64,000 nucleotides of DNA from Colocasia esculenta (lineage: Eukaryota > Streptophyta > Magnoliopsida > Alismatales > Araceae). The stretch's first letter is position 1; each line of letters begins with the position of its first letter. A model generated the notes under the pieces. That model made no database searches. It saw only the letters and a program-made list of their open reading frames with translations, and had not been told where the DNA came from. A program made the translations under genes and the position numbers. Positions 23,605 through 35,629 of this stretch are shown here, in pieces. Where the stretch lies: positions 147,821,371-147,885,370 of the forward strand of contig CM024757.1 of NCBI GenBank assembly GCA_014218235.1, written 5' to 3'.

Positions 23605-24584
23605 CAAGATCGCAATGATATGCTTCTTCAAGCTATTGCTAAACAACAGGATTTTATACGGGGCAATCATGATGAGATGTGGAAGAACTTGCACGACTTG
23701 GCCGGCGCTGGAAATTTCTTATGGGATTCTCTATCTCGCCAACCACCACCACCTTAGTCTTCATCATTTTATGGTTTATTGTGTCCTTACATGTATGGTT
23801 TATTGTTGGAGAACATTTAAATGATTTATGAATAGATTTTGGCTTGCTTACACTATTTTCATGCATATTAATAATCTTAGTGTAAATACATGATTGTTTA
23901 AGGATAATTTAAATCTTCCTATATAATTTGATCACAAAACACTCAACTTCGTTGGCTAACAAGTAACAAGTGGCGAAGTTATGTGCAACAACCAAAACAT
24001 TTTTCAAGTGATATCGGATCTCAAAAACACTTTTCAAATCATCGTGTTATGGAGTCAACCCTATATTTCTTCATGGGTCGATCCCATATTTCTTCATGGG
24101 TCGACCCATTATAACCCCATTTCAACACTAGAAAATGGGGTCGACCTCAAATGAAAAGCAGATCTCCTATGTTTTGGGGTCGATCTCATACTTCTTCTTG
24201 GGTCGACCCATTATAACCCCATTTCAACACTAAAAAATGGGGTCGACCTCTTCTTTCAACTGAGGTCAACCTCAAATGAAAAGTAGATCTCTTGTGTTTT
24301 GAGGTCGACCTCATACTTCTTCTTGGATCGACTCCTCTATGTTGCTTTTTGGCACTATAAAATAGGTCGACCCCATAGTTCTTCTGGGGTCGACCTCACC
24401 TTTTCAATTGATTTGCACCTTTTCTCACCTCTTCTCATTATTAGTGAAATTAATGGTTTGAAAAATATAAACTTTAGTTTAGCCATAAAAAAAAAACATT
24501 GAAACACTCATAAGAAGAAACAACAAAAGAGGAAATAATTCTTCAGGTGAAAATTTTGCAATTTTATATAAAAACTTACTCAAG
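23605..24584. repeat. Noncoding tail with GGTCGACC motif array
   Basis: Downstream of accessory ORF copy 1. From about 24050 to 24405, ten or more copies of gggtcgaccc, ggtcgacctc or diverged forms are spaced 25-45 bases apart. A roughly 128-bp segment (ttcttcatgggtcg... to ...aacactagaaaatggggtcgacctc) is repeated. This resembles the motif arrays inside SIRE-type LTRs, so the stretch may be a decayed LTR, although clear LTR ends are missing. Confidence 0.6.
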
Positions 24585-24836
24585 TCATGTAAAAAGGATA
24601 ACCTTGGAAAGATCAACTATGTAGACTTCCTCTTCTTCCTTTTCTTTGACTTCCTCTTCTTCCAGAAACTCTCCATCTTCTTTTTCCCTACACAAATCAG
24701 CATCAAATTCATCAAATGTGATATGAGGAGATTCTTCAACAATTTGATCTTTTACATTAAAAACTCTATATGCTTTTGAGTGATCAGAATAGCCAAGAAA
24801 GATCCCCAATTCACTTTTAGGTTCAAATTTATCCAA
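24585..24836 (-). pseudogene. Copia integrase C-terminal fragment
   Basis: The protein has FEPKSELGIFLGYSDHSKAYRVFNVKDQIVEE in outline, then THITFDE-like sequence and an acidic tail. This matches the region after the integrase core in SIRE-type pol (compare the same region of the intact pol around 34530-34640). It is about 80 codons long, truncated at both sides, with no neighbouring pol. It is on the opposite strand to the accessory ORF copies around it. Confidence 0.8.
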
Positions 24837-25267
24837 GTGACTGTGGGTTTGATTGTATTTCTGATCTCATATTGGTTTTTTATTTTTCTATTATTTTCAT
24901 AAATTTTTTAAACGTTGTTTCTCATGAATTTTCTATCAAACTTCTTGCCAGTGTTTCTTGGATGAAACCAGAAATTACTTTGACTGCTAAACCTTCTGGA
25001 TATCCAGTTCGATCAGATTTAGCAAAACCATAGACATGTGTCGACACTCTGTTGGGATAGTGTCGACCTACATGACTCTATCTGCAAATGCTTGCCTTTA
25101 CTAAAATTTTTCCAAATCCTAAGACTTCGACTTTCTAACAGTCGGAGTTTGAAACTTCGACTCTTTAACAATCGGAGTCTGTAAAGTCAGAGTCTATATT
25201 AAAAAAATATAAAAAAAGATATTAATAATAAGGGAAAATTAATTGGGGGTCCCTGTTAGAGGGTGGT
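24837..25267. other. Noncoding spacer with CGACTT/AAGTCGGAGT motifs
   Basis: 25080-25220 contains cttcgacttt, cagtcggagttt and related inverted TCG motifs. It is closely matched by 26465-26551 continued at 39580-39640, that is, the sequence into which the young copia element inserted. No ORF is supported. Confidence 0.6.
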
Positions 25268-25391
25268 ACTGGAAGACGTAAAGTCCCTACTTTTTGCCTG
25301 GTTTAATTTCCAGTCCCTACTTTTGAGAATATTGGAAGACAAAAAGTCCTTACTTTTCGTCTGGTTTAATTTCCATTCCCTACTTTTGAGA
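25268..25391. repeat. 63-bp tandem duplication
   Basis: Two diverged copies beginning ggaagacgtaaagtccct (25271) and ggaagacaaaaagtcctt (25334). They interrupt the alignment between this leader region and the one near 39640-39720, so they look like a later insertion or local duplication. Confidence 0.75.
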
Positions 25392-25669
25392 CGTCATCAT
25401 TTACGACCCTCAATTCACGAGTTCCGTCTCTTTTGCATTCGCCATCAATCTTTCGTCCTTTCGAATGCCTTTTTCCTAATTGACACGCTTCTATCCTTTC
25501 GAAGACCTTTTTCCCAATCGACACTTACAACAACCATTGTCGACATCACTTACACATGTTCTTCACAACTATAAAAGGAACCCAGGGCCTCATACTTATC
25601 CTTCACAAGCTTATCTGAATCTTCTTCTTCCCATCTTTCTTTCTCATCTTCTTCCTCTTTATTTGCAGG

Positions 25670-25981
25670 ATGTCTTCATCTGACGGTGCTCCCCAGAGGG
25701 ATGGCAAGGCACCTGCATCACCGGTGCCACCGTCGCCCCCGGCTCCCCCGGCGCTACAGGCTCCACCTTCGCCACTGACCTACAGCCCCGACTACTGGAA
25801 CAATTTTTACATCGACTGGAAGATGGCTTTAGCCAAAGCCTCTCAGCTGTACGACCATAAGGGCCTCACCAACATCCTCCTTGACATCGGTCCTAGGGCA
25901 GAACCCATCTGTTCCTCCTCCCCTCCCTCCCCTGCCCGTTCCTCCTCCTCCCCTCCCTTCTCCACCGAGTGGTCGGGTTAG
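25670..25981 (+). pseudogene. 5' end of a SIRE-type accessory ORF, copy 2 (uncertain)
   Basis: A 103-codon ORF starting MSSSDGAPQRDGKAP with a long Pro/Ala/Ser-rich stretch. A TATA box (TATAAAAGG, about 25571-25579) lies about 95 bases upstream, and a pyrimidine tract with TTTGCAG ends just before the ATG, like a 3' splice site. The leader (25391-25560) aligns loosely with the leader of copy 3 (39665-39800). I therefore read this as the start of another accessory ORF that has lost its body. It could instead be an unrelated short gene remnant. Confidence 0.4.
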
Positions 25982-26546
25982 GGAGTTTAGAGAGTTATTG
26001 TAACGGGGCTTGTTTATGAAATATATTTTCATTTTATGCAGTCTTCTATGGGCTTGTATGTGCTCTCTATCATGCAAACTGAACATGTTAGCAATAACAT
26101 ACTGTAACATGCTATTATGTATACTATAATCAAAATAAGTAAATACTATAACAGGTTATTACGTATACTATAATACTGTAGGTTAGAGTGTAGTGCTCGA
26201 ATTGTAAGAGTGTAGTAGAGCATGCGTATATTTGTTCAAGGTGCAAACAAATAGGTCACAACCGAAGAACTGGTAGCAACCCACCCCACAATCCTGAATG
26301 AATTAAAATCTTCTATAATTGTTCTTTACCTACAATGTGTAAGTGATGTCAATGGTTGCTGTAAGTGCGATACACACATTATGTAAGTTCGATACACACG
26401 TTATGTAAGTCCTGAAGATAGATTTACATCTATCAGATGAGAAATAGGTATGTGCAATCCTGACTAAAATTCTCTGCAAATGCTTGCCTTTACTGAAAAT
26501 TTTCTAAGTCCTGAGACTTCGACTTTCTAACAGTCGAAGTTTGGAA
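25982..26546. other. AT-rich spacer
   Basis: No gene is supported. Near 26080-26165 a short unit (taacatgctattatgtatactataat) is duplicated about 50 bases apart. The last 80 bases duplicate 25080-25170. Confidence 0.6.
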
Positions 26547-26551
26547 CTTCG

Positions 26552-28505
26552 TGTTGCCCAGCTAACTAGCCCAGAGGGGGGGGTGAAGGGTTAATAAAAA
26601 CTTCGATCTCTAATTACAATCTGTTCACTGAAAGGATTGCACAACTTAACAACAAGGTTAGAGTTAGAGCAAATAAGACAACAATCACACAAAAAACACA
26701 CCCACAAGACACAAGGATTTTTATCCTGGTTCGGAACTCCTCTCCACAGGAGACCTACGTCCAGTCCCTGAGCAATATCTCAGGATTTCACTACCAAGGG
26801 TACAATCCCCCTTAAGGATCCTTACACCCAGCCTCAACTGGTCTTCCTTCAGCCTGAAGGGAATAACAACCACCCTGGATACCACCAGGTCTTCCTTCGT
26901 CCAGAAGGGAACACAACCTAATAAGAAAAGGGTGTGGAAACAGGCTTCAGACTCTAGCTTGACCAGCTACACACTGAAGCTTCTAAGCCCCCGAGAGAGA
27001 AAGAGATTAACAAGGTTTTTCTCTCCAAGGACTACACAAGCTCTCACAAAATGAGAAAATTCTTTTTGAGCACAGAGAGCTAAGAGCTTAGAACAAGGTT
27101 GGAGTGGTAGCTTCGCTCTTCTTCAATATTCTGAAGACTCGAAGAGATGGATTTCTTTCTTCTTCTGAAATCAAGCGTTGTTTGCTCCCTTCACTCTGTT
27201 CTTTTCCGTCTTGAGTCTTCTATTTAAACTGCTGATTCAAATTTGAACGTTGAAGTGTCCGTTGTCTCTTATCCTTGTGTACGTTAGACTGGTCACAAAG
27301 GAAGCTTCTGATCTTCAGTCTTTTATCCTTGTGTACACGCCAAAGAGATGTCATAGAACTTTGTATCTTGTGTCCAACGTTGTCCAGATGAGTCTTGTCA
27401 GATATCTGTAAGCATATCATCAATAAATAGAGGACATCTAAGACTGCTGTCTATTGTTAGTTGAGATGGAACAGATATTGCAGTATATAGCAAAGCTCCT
27501 TTCTGTCTAAAAAAAGTACGTAGACAGAGTAGCATAGAAATGGAAGATATTGTCTGCATGCATGGGAGATACGATCAGAGAGCATTTAATGCATAGCAGT
27601 CAAGGGACAAGATATGACTTTGACTTTTCAACGCTATTAAAAGGCATTATACTGATGCATCAAGAAATTCGATAAAAAGAATCTTGCTGACTTCATAACT
27701 TATGAAATCGTTATGAATTATAGCAAGTCGTTATGAACTGTAAGGAAATCGTTGTGATAACTTATGAAGTCGTTACAACAAGCAAGTCGTTGCGAGTTCT
27801 AAAGAAATCGTTACAAGAAATCGTTATGACTATCAAGTTGTAAGGAAATCGTTACACGAAATCGTTATGACTATCAAGTTGTAAGGAAATCGTTACACGA
27901 AATCGTTATGACTATCAAGTTGTAAGGAAATCGTTATACGAAATCGTTATGACTATCAAGTTGTAAGGAAATCGTTACACAAAATCGTTACACAAAGCAA
28001 GGCGTTATGAACAGTAAAGAAATCGTTATGAACTCTAAAGAAATCGTTATGAACTCTAAAGAAATCGTTATGATAACTTATGAAGTCGTTACAACAAGCA
28101 AGTCGTTGCGAGTTCTAAAGAAATCGTTACAAGAAATCGTTATGACTATCAAGTTGTAAGGAAATCGTTACACGAAATCGTTATGACTATCAAGTTGTTG
28201 CGATATCGATTTGTTTTGAGTTTTCCGGTCAAAGAGGAAATCGTTCTGCTTATCAAAGAAGTCGATGCGATATCGATTTGTTTTGAGTTTTCCGGTCAAA
28301 GAGGAAATCGTTCTGCTTATCAAGGAAGTCGATACAAAGACTTGGATAGAAGTGTGATGAGACTTACCAGATTGTCTTGAACTTTCATATTTCTTTTATT
28401 TCCTGTTCTCAAGGCTCAAGTAATCCATTAGTGTTATTTTGTTAATCATCAAAATTAATATATAAATAAATGGAAATATTTATTATGGGGACAGTTTGGT
28501 CATCA
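26552..28505 (-). repeat. 3' LTR of the SIRE-type copia element (1954 bp)
   Basis: On the plus strand it begins TGTTGCCCAGC and ends GGTCATCA. It contains an array of AAATCGTTA(T/C)GA motifs (27690-28335) with a 41-bp tandem block (gactatcaagttgtaagg...) repeated about four times at 27828-27990. A TTTAAATAG TATA candidate lies near 27222-27230 on the minus strand. No ORF in it looks real. Confidence 0.95.
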
Positions 28506-28506
28506 A

Positions 28507-28519
28507 TCTCCCCCTTTTT
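28507..28519 (-). other. Polypurine tract next to the copia 3' LTR
   Basis: On the minus strand AAAAAGGGGGAGA ends one base before the LTR. It primes plus-strand DNA synthesis. Confidence 0.9.
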
Positions 28520-28587
28520 GATGATGACAAAATATACTAAACATCATACAAAAAATGAAATATATTTTTCAGATTTACTTTAGTTGT

Positions 28588-28599
28588 CTCCCCCATTTT
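28588..28599 (-). other. Second polypurine tract of the copia element
   Basis: On the minus strand AAAATGGGGGAG, preceded by attaatgaca-like sequence, about 70 bases upstream of the LTR-adjacent tract. The other SIRE-type element in the window shows the same pair (43085-43098 and 43212-43225). Confidence 0.7.
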
Positions 28600-28651
28600 G
28601 TCATTAAGCAAAAAGATAAGCTGTGAGACAAAGAAGAGAGAAAGATTTATA

Positions 28652-31600
28652 TTAGGATGGAGAAAGATAATACAGAGGAGATAACAAGGAGGCATGCTGT
28701 GAGACAACAGCCCATGCCTTGATCTCAAGATCCTCAAAAATTTGCAGAAAAACGCCAGAGGCAACTGAGAAGGAGGGTCCCATGGAAGGGATGTTCCTCT
28801 GAATGTAGAGTTGCCTTTGCTGCTCTAAGAATTCTCCATACTGAGTTTTGTCCAAGAAGAATCTGTAGTAAGTACTCTTACCAAAACTGGCCCTATGGAG
28901 AAATTTGTCCAAGGAAATTGGATAGTGAATCTTTTGATTTAACAGATCCTGCTTTAAGGCATAGAAAGCAGAATATCTAGATGCCCATACAGCATAGATC
29001 TCTGGTATGGGTGCGATGGAATTTAGATCCATAAAGGCTTCTGCAGAAAGAGCAGGCTTCCTCTGACTAACTAGATCTTGATTGATAGCTTCCAATTGCT
29101 GATAAGAGGCCTGATAGAGGAGCTCCCATTCTGATGAGGTGAGTCTTTCACACTCAGAAATGAGTGGAGCTAAGATCTGAGAAGACATGCGGCCAGAGTG
29201 GTATTCTCTGAAGATGAACCGCAAAAAGGAAGGAGATCTGCCCTGCTTGGCTGACATCCTGCCCATCTGTCTTGCAAACATATCTAGAGCATGTGACCCA
29301 GCATCGGAATCAAATACTAAAGAGTGCAGCTTCGGCAGAAGAACTGGAAAATCGACCTTGAAAGAGACAAAGTCTACCTTAAGAGGAAGGTTGAGAGGGA
29401 TTTCTGATTTCAGCACAGTAATCTGCGAATGGAACTGGCAAAACTGAACTTCTGGAATTTTGTTCAAGTAACAGAAGTCACTGTACAGCTGAAAAGCTCT
29501 GGCAATGCGAATTTCCTTCAAAATGAAGGATCCCCAAGAGTTCTTGTGCTGGATGATAAACCACTCAGAGAAGGTGAGTGGGTGAGCTCTGTGAGTGAGG
29601 GATTCGGCCCTTGCAGTCAGGTATTTTTCATACTGAGCCTTATTTCCTTTGATAGCTGCCCACTGATCTTCAGTCTTGAACTCAGTGCCCTCAAGGATTT
29701 TGGATTTGAAAGCTTGGGATATCTGAGTAAAAGGAAGAACAATGTCCAGGTGTTCGGATAGGTTGAGAAAAGGAATACCATAAATGGTAGAAAGAATGCA
29801 TTTCTGGAGGTATTCTTTGTAGATAGGTCTTCTCTTAGGATCAAGGGTAAGAGAGTACCATAAAGGAGGGTATAGAGGAACAGAAGGAGTGCTTAGAGAT
29901 GAGGAGGTTTTTCTCTTTTTCTTGGCAGGACTGGGAGGGTCAGTCCTGTGAATGTGAGAGGCTGTGGAAAGAATGGTGAGGAGGGTGTTCCTTTCAAATT
30001 GTCTGGAACATTGGTGTCAAAGACACCAAGAGGCAGAGGTTTATCTGGAGGAAAGATAATAGAATTAGGAGGAGTAGGAGGATAGAAAAGATGTTTAGGA
30101 TTAAAGGAAGAGGTTGGTTGAAGAGGAGGTGTTTGAATTTTAATAGGTGAAGGTTTGGGAGTTAATGAGGATGGAGCTGAGATGTGAGCTGGAGTAGGAG
30201 AGAAGGAGGGTTGAGATGAAGTAGAGGATGAGGATGGTTGGGTGCGAGGCATGGGATGTTTTATGGTTGGTGGAGCAGGAGGTGCAGTAGAAGGAGATGA
30301 AGGTGTGGAGAGGGTTGGAGTGGCAAGAGATGAAGTATCAGGGGCCTTGGAGACGGACACTGGCTCTTTCCCTTTGGCCTGACTCTCTCTGACTGCTGAA
30401 GAGGGTCCTGAAGACCCTGAGGCTGCCACTGGTCCTGGTGACCTCATTACAGATGGCCCTGATGGCCCTGACCCTTGAGCAGATGGCCCTGCTGGCCCTG
30501 GTGGCCGAGGAGCAGCTGGTCTGCCCGGAGACATCCCACTGGACTTAGACAAAACACTCAGCATAGACTTCATGTCAGACAATTCTTTATTGAAGTACCT
30601 CATTGCATTTCTTATTGAAGATACGTCCGAGGAAGTTGAGGCTTGATTGGTAACAATGCCTTGAATGCTAGACTGAACAGATGCCAAGATCTCTCCTTGG
30701 GCTTTTAACAAGGCCATAACATGCTTCAACTTCACATTTCTATGGCCCTTCCTTGACCTCCTGTGAACAACTCTTTTCTGCTTACCTTGCTGAGAGACAG
30801 CTCCTCTAGATTTATATTGCTTGCACTTGGGCCTTCACTAACATCAACCTTGGCTGGAGCTGGGATTTCCTGAGTAGGTGAAACACTCTCAGGAATATCT
30901 TCATTCACTGGCTTCTCAATCTCAGCTTGCTCCCCCTGAATGGGAGCAGGGACTTCAATACTTAAATGCTCCCCCTGAGCAGGAGCTTCTTCCAAAACAG
31001 CTTTTTCCAAGGGCCTTCTGGCACGGATTCAGACACTTCAGGTTCTACTCTACTTTGCTCCCCTTGGCTAGGAGCTTCTTCCATGACTACATCTTGTTGA
31101 GTCCTGCTTGCATCTCAACATCAGCAACTTGTTCAGACTGAACTGTTGAATGACTAGGTGCCACAGCTTCTTCTTCAACACATCCACCTTCTTAGAAGTG
31201 GCTAAGGTGGAGGGAATGGAGTCCAATACTTCTTTTAAGATAGAGGCAACTAAGGTGGTGGGCAAGGAGTCTACCACACCAGCTGCACCTACTTCCACTT
31301 GAGCTTCGGATTGGCATTCCACAACTGGTACTTCTACTGCAGCTGATTCTACAGGTTCTTGTTCTGCTGCTGCTTGCTCTGCTGCTACTGCTTCTTCTTC
31401 TGCTGCTGCTGCTTGCTCTGCTGCTACTGCTTCTTCTTCTGCTGCTGCTGCTTGCTCTGCTGCTGCTTCTGGAATATCTTCAATAACTGCTTCTCCTTCA
31501 GCCACAGAGGACTTTGACCAAACTCCTTCTTGCACTGAAAAACCACTTTTCTTTAGATTTCTGGACCTTATTGACTGGCCCATCTTTTCAGCTACTGCTC

Positions 31601-32315
31601 CTGACAAATCTACTCCAAAGTGCTTGAAAACCTTGGTCAGTAGATGAGCATACGGAAGGGAAACATTCAACTTGCTCTTTGTTTCCCATAACTGAGCATG
31701 TGCAACCATCATTCGCTCAATCATCACTGCGGCCAGGTTTATCTCTTTGTTCTGGATTGCCCAGAACATTATGTCCGAATCTGCCCTAGTGCATGAGGAA
31801 AAGGTAGCACTACGAGGTACTAAGATTTGGCAGACTATAAAGTGAAGCAATCTATTGAATGCGGACATCTGATTAATATCAAGCTTCCCATCCTTCAACT
31901 TAAATCCTGGACCGATAATCCCTAGACCTTTGACTTCATCATTCACAGAGTGAATGCCACTAAATCCAGAGGTCTTCACTCCAAACAGATCACGCAAGAG
32001 CTCATGGGTTATTCTGATTTGGATGCCCTTGACAGAGGAAACAAGGGACCCATCTGCTTCTGACTTCAGACAAATGTAGAAGGCTTTCACCAAGTCCGGG
32101 TAGCTTACCTCACTGAAGGTGACCACATCCATCCACTGCAATCTTCTTAGAGTATCAACTAGCCTGGCCATGCCACTCTTCTCAAGATTCTGAACATCTA
32201 CTGCCTTATTTCCGCAAATCTTCGTCTTCACAAACGTAAATCTTTCTTGCTCCTTTGGGGATAAATACTCAGCACTGTAGCCCCCAACACTTCCGGAGAT
32301 TAACGGAGCGGCCAT
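28652..32315 (-). pseudogene. SIRE-type accessory ('env-like') ORF, frameshifted
   Basis: Lies between pol and the 3' LTR, where SIRE-type elements carry an extra ORF of unknown role. The likely ATG is at 32315 (MAAPLISGS); the open frame upstream to 32675 is a pyrimidine-rich leader. Part 1 (to about 31068) has the plant-transposon-protein motifs (SSVKGIQIRITHELLRDLFG, MSAFNRLLHFIVCQILVPRS, then a hydrophobic VMIERMM helix) and an AAAEEEAVAAEQ repeat (31380-31470). Part 2 (31010-30732) is acidic and Pro-rich in the same frame. Part 3 (30735-29893) starts with a heptad-like stretch, then a long Pro/Ser/Thr-rich region. Part 4 (29521-28652) is a globular-looking C-terminal domain with SFGKSTYYRFFLDKTQY. 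At least three frameshifts separate these parts. No signal peptide or membrane segment is obvious. Confidence 0.75.
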
Positions 32316-32719
32316 GGGTGCAGAGAAGAAAAGATTCTGGAAGGGAGGATGATGGAAGGGACGGAAGTTCTCGAAGGAATTCTTCGCGGGAAGAGAAGAA
32401 GGCTTCGAAAGTTGCAGAGAGTCGATCCCAAAATCGTTAGGGCATCGGCTTTGGGTGAACAGATAGAGGATAAAAAGGGTAAAGGTAGAAGACGAGTCGT
32501 TCCCAGAGCGATTTGGATAAAATAATATTACTTTATTGAAAGGAGGAGCGCCAAAGGCGGTAAAGATAGAAAGCGACAAAAAGGTTTGACAAGTCAAACA
32601 ACTTTCTACACAGAAGCGGTCAAAGCATATAGATAACTGAGTTTTGCTTAACTTTAACGGAGAGAGAACTTTCATTTAATCTGAAAAATTTATATGTCAA
32701 TAAAATCACAGAAATTCTT

Positions 32720-35629
32720 TCACAAATTGCACATCCCTAGTTCCCTTCTAAGAGATGTAAATCTCTCTTCAGGTAGGGCTTTTGTGAAGATATCTGCCAA
32801 TTGACCATTTGTATCTATAAACGAAATTTCTAAATTACCACTAGCTACATGGTCTCGAATAAAATGGTATCTTACCTCAATGTGCTTCGTCCTTGAGTGT
32901 TGAACTGGATTTTTGGTGAGGTTGATGGCACTTGTATTATCACACAATAGAGGAATTGATTTGATGTGAATGCCAAAATCTTCAAGTTGTTGCTTTATCC
33001 AAAGAAGTTGTGTACAGCAACTTCCAGCAGCAACATATTCTGCCTCAGCTGTTGATAGAGCTACTGAATTTTGTTTCTTGGATGTCCATGATATTAAGCA
33101 TCCTGCAAGAAACTGACAACATCCACTGGTGCTCTTTCTATCTACTTTGCAACCAGCATAATCAGCATCTGAATATCCTATTAGATTTATCTCACAAGAT
33201 CTAGGATACCAGAGACCTAAGTCATGAGTTCTAGCTAAATATCTAAATATTCTTTTTACAGAAATTAAGTGAGACTCTCTAGGGTCTGCCTGATATCTAG
33301 CACACATGCATACACTGAATAAAATGTCTGGTCTACTGGCAGTTAAGTAAAGTAATGATCCTATCATACCTCGATAATTCTTTTGATCTACCTTTTTACC
33401 TTTTTGATCACTGTCCATTCTGGTTGATGTGCTCATTGGAGTTGATAATGGCTTTGCATCTTCAAATCCAAATTTCTTTAACAGCTCTTTGGTGTACTTT
33501 GCTTGACAGATATGAGTGCCATCCTTCCCTTGCTTGATTTGCAATCCAAGGAAGTAGCTTAGCTCCCCCATCAAGCTCATTTCGAATTCTCCCTGCATAA
33601 GCTTTTCAAAGTACTTGCAAAGAGATTCATCAGTAGATCCAAAAATAATATCATCTACATAGATTTGTACAAGAAGTATATGTTTAACCTTAGATTTTAT
33701 AAATAATGTACTATCTACTTTACCTCTAGTGAAGCCATGATTTAATAAGAAAGTACTGAGCCTTTCATACCAGGCTCTGGGAGCTTGCTTTAAACCATAT
33801 AAAGCCTTATGTAGTTTAAATACATGATTTGGAAATTCAGTGTCATCAAAACCTGGAGGTTGTTCAACATAAACTTCCTCCTTGATGAAACCATTTAAAA
33901 AGGCTGATTTGACATCCATTTGAAAAAGTTTTAAATCAAATGCAGATGCATAAGCAAGTAAAATCCTAATGGCCTCAAGTCTAGCTACAGGTGCATAAGT
34001 TTCATCGAAATCTATGCCTTCCTCTTGGGAGTAGCCTTGAGCCACCAATCTGGCTTTGTTCCTTAAGATTATTCCAGACTCATCCAGTTTATTTCTGAAC
34101 ACCCACTTGGTGCCAATAACTGAATGATTGGATGGTCTAGGAACAAGTGACCATACTTGGTTTCTCTTGAACTGATTTAGTTCATCTTGCATGGCTAATA
34201 TCCAAGATTCATCAGATAAAGCTTCATTGACTGTCTTAGGCTCTATTTGAGAAACAAATGCTAAATAATCGCATGGAATTACATTACCTCTAGTTCTTAC
34301 CCCTACAGATGGATCACCAATGATGTTTTCAGGAGGGTGATCTTTCTGATATCTCCATTCCTTTGGAAGATCTTCATGTTGGATTTCTGTTTGCTGCAGT
34401 TCTTCCAGAGTTGGATCCTCTTTGTCCTTAATTGAAGTATTTTTTAATTTTTCGGACAAGTCATCTGCATCATCAATGTCACTAATTTCTTCCTTTTTCA
34501 AGGAAGGGTTAGATTCATCAAAAATAACATGTACTGATTGTTCAATCAATAAGGAACGTTTATTGAAAACTCTATAACCTTTGGGTTTAGAAGAGTACCC
34601 CATGAAGATGCCTTCATCTGATTTGGCATCCAACTTACCAATGTCCCTTTTTCCATTGTTATGGATGAAGCAAGGACATCCAAATATTCTGAAATGGCTA
34701 ATCTTTGGCTTCTTTTCTTTGTAGAGTTCATAAGCAGTCTTTTTCAGAATTGGCCTGATCATCACTCTATTTATGATATAACATGCAGTGTTGATAGCTT
34801 CGGCCCAGAAATATCTTGGCAGATCATATTCTGACAACATGGTTCTTGCCATATCCAAAAGAGTTCTGTTTTTCCTCTCAGCAATTCCATTCTGTTGAGG
34901 TGTCCTTGGAGCTGAGAAGTTGTGCTCAATTCCTTGATCATCACAGAATTTCGTAAACTTTTCATTCTGAAACTCACCACCATGATCTGATCGAATAGAG
35001 ACAATTGAGAATTTCTGATCTTTCTGAACTTTCTTACTGAAGCTGACAAAATTTTCAAATGTGTCATCTTTGTGCTCTAAAAAGGATACCCAAGTGAATC
35101 TTGAATAATCATCAACTATTACAAATCCAAAATTCTTTCCTCCCAAACTGGTAGTCCTCATTGGCCCAAATAAATCCATGTGAAGTAGTTCTAAGGGCTT
35201 TGAGGTGGTTACTACGGTCTTTGATTTGAAGGAGCTCTTGGTGTGCTTTCCTCTTGCACAAGGTCTGCAAATGCTATCCAATCTGAAATTTACCTTTGGC
35301 AGTCCTTCAACTAGTTTTCTCTTTCTTAGCTTGTTCAACCCATCCAAGCTGCAGTGGCCCAATCTTCTGTGCCACAACTCAGTTGATTGATCTTTACTAG
35401 CTGCCAAACACACATCTTGATCCTTGAGTTCCTCGAGATATAGAACATACAAATTTCTTTCTCTGTAGGCTTCAAATATGACTGCACCATCCTTTAAGAT
35501 ACTGCATTTTGATTCTTGAAACTGAATTTGATGGCCTTTGTCACACAACTGGCTGATGCTGATGAGATTGTGCTTTAACCCTTTGACCAGCATAACATCT
35601 TCAATTACTGATTTTCCTTTGATGTTCAC
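32720..35629 (-). CDS. pol: SIRE-type copia pol: integrase, reverse transcriptase, RNase H
   Basis: A 969-codon open frame that would make the DNA copy and insert it. In order: integrase zinc site (LWHRRLGHCSL to ICRPCARGK, residues about 85-130); integrase core with LHMDLFGPM, RSDHGGEF and QQNGIAERKNRT holding the D, D and E (about 150-250); the GIFMGYSSKPKGYRVFNKR region (about 340-360); RT with NKARLVAQGYSQ, FLNGFIKEEVYVEQP and the catalytic YVDDIIFGS (about 655); RNase H with YSDADYAGC, TAEAEYVA and LCDNTSAINL, ending LRRELGMCNL. The annotated ATG is not a true start: the frame enters from protease upstream, where a frameshift near 35690 now separates them. This is the best-preserved gene of the window. 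Confidence 0.95.
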   Translation of the reverse strand: MNIKGKSVIEDVMLVKGLKHNLISISQLCDKGHQIQFQESKCSILKDGAVIFEAYRERNLYVLYLEELKDQDVCLAASKDQSTELWHRRLGHCSLDGLNKLRKRKLVEGLPKVNFRLDSICRPCARGKHTKSSFKSKTVVTTSKPLELLHMDLFGPMRTTSLGGKNFGFVIVDDYSRFTWVSFLEHKDDTFENFVSFSKKVQKDQKFSIVSIRSDHGGEFQNEKFTKFCDDQGIEHNFSAPRTPQQNGIAERKNRTLLDMARTMLSEYDLPRYFWAEAINTACYIINRVMIRPILKKTAYELYKEKKPKISHFRIFGCPCFIHNNGKRDIGKLDAKSDEGIFMGYSSKPKGYRVFNKRSLLIEQSVHVIFDESNPSLKKEEISDIDDADDLSEKLKNTSIKDKEDPTLEELQQTEIQHEDLPKEWRYQKDHPPENIIGDPSVGVRTRGNVIPCDYLAFVSQIEPKTVNEALSDESWILAMQDELNQFKRNQVWSLVPRPSNHSVIGTKWVFRNKLDESGIILRNKARLVAQGYSQEEGIDFDETYAPVARLEAIRILLAYASAFDLKLFQMDVKSAFLNGFIKEEVYVEQPPGFDDTEFPNHVFKLHKALYGLKQAPRAWYERLSTFLLNHGFTRGKVDSTLFIKSKVKHILLVQIYVDDIIFGSTDESLCKYFEKLMQGEFEMSLMGELSYFLGLQIKQGKDGTHICQAKYTKELLKKFGFEDAKPLSTPMSTSTRMDSDQKGKKVDQKNYRGMIGSLLYLTASRPDILFSVCMCARYQADPRESHLISVKRIFRYLARTHDLGLWYPRSCEINLIGYSDADYAGCKVDRKSTSGCCQFLAGCLISWTSKKQNSVALSTAEAEYVAAGSCCTQLLWIKQQLEDFGIHIKSIPLLCDNTSAINLTKNPVQHSRTKHIEVRYHFIRDHVASGNLEISFIDTNGQLADIFTKALPEERFTSLRRELGMCNL

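Noticed and set aside
27690..28335. CRISPR-like or satellite array of AAATCGTTATGA
   Set aside because: Motifs are short, irregularly spaced and confined to LTRs present in two copies of one element.
28652..32315. True envelope glycoprotein
   Set aside because: No signal peptide, fusion-type segment or membrane anchor is seen; the motifs match a plant transposon protein family instead.
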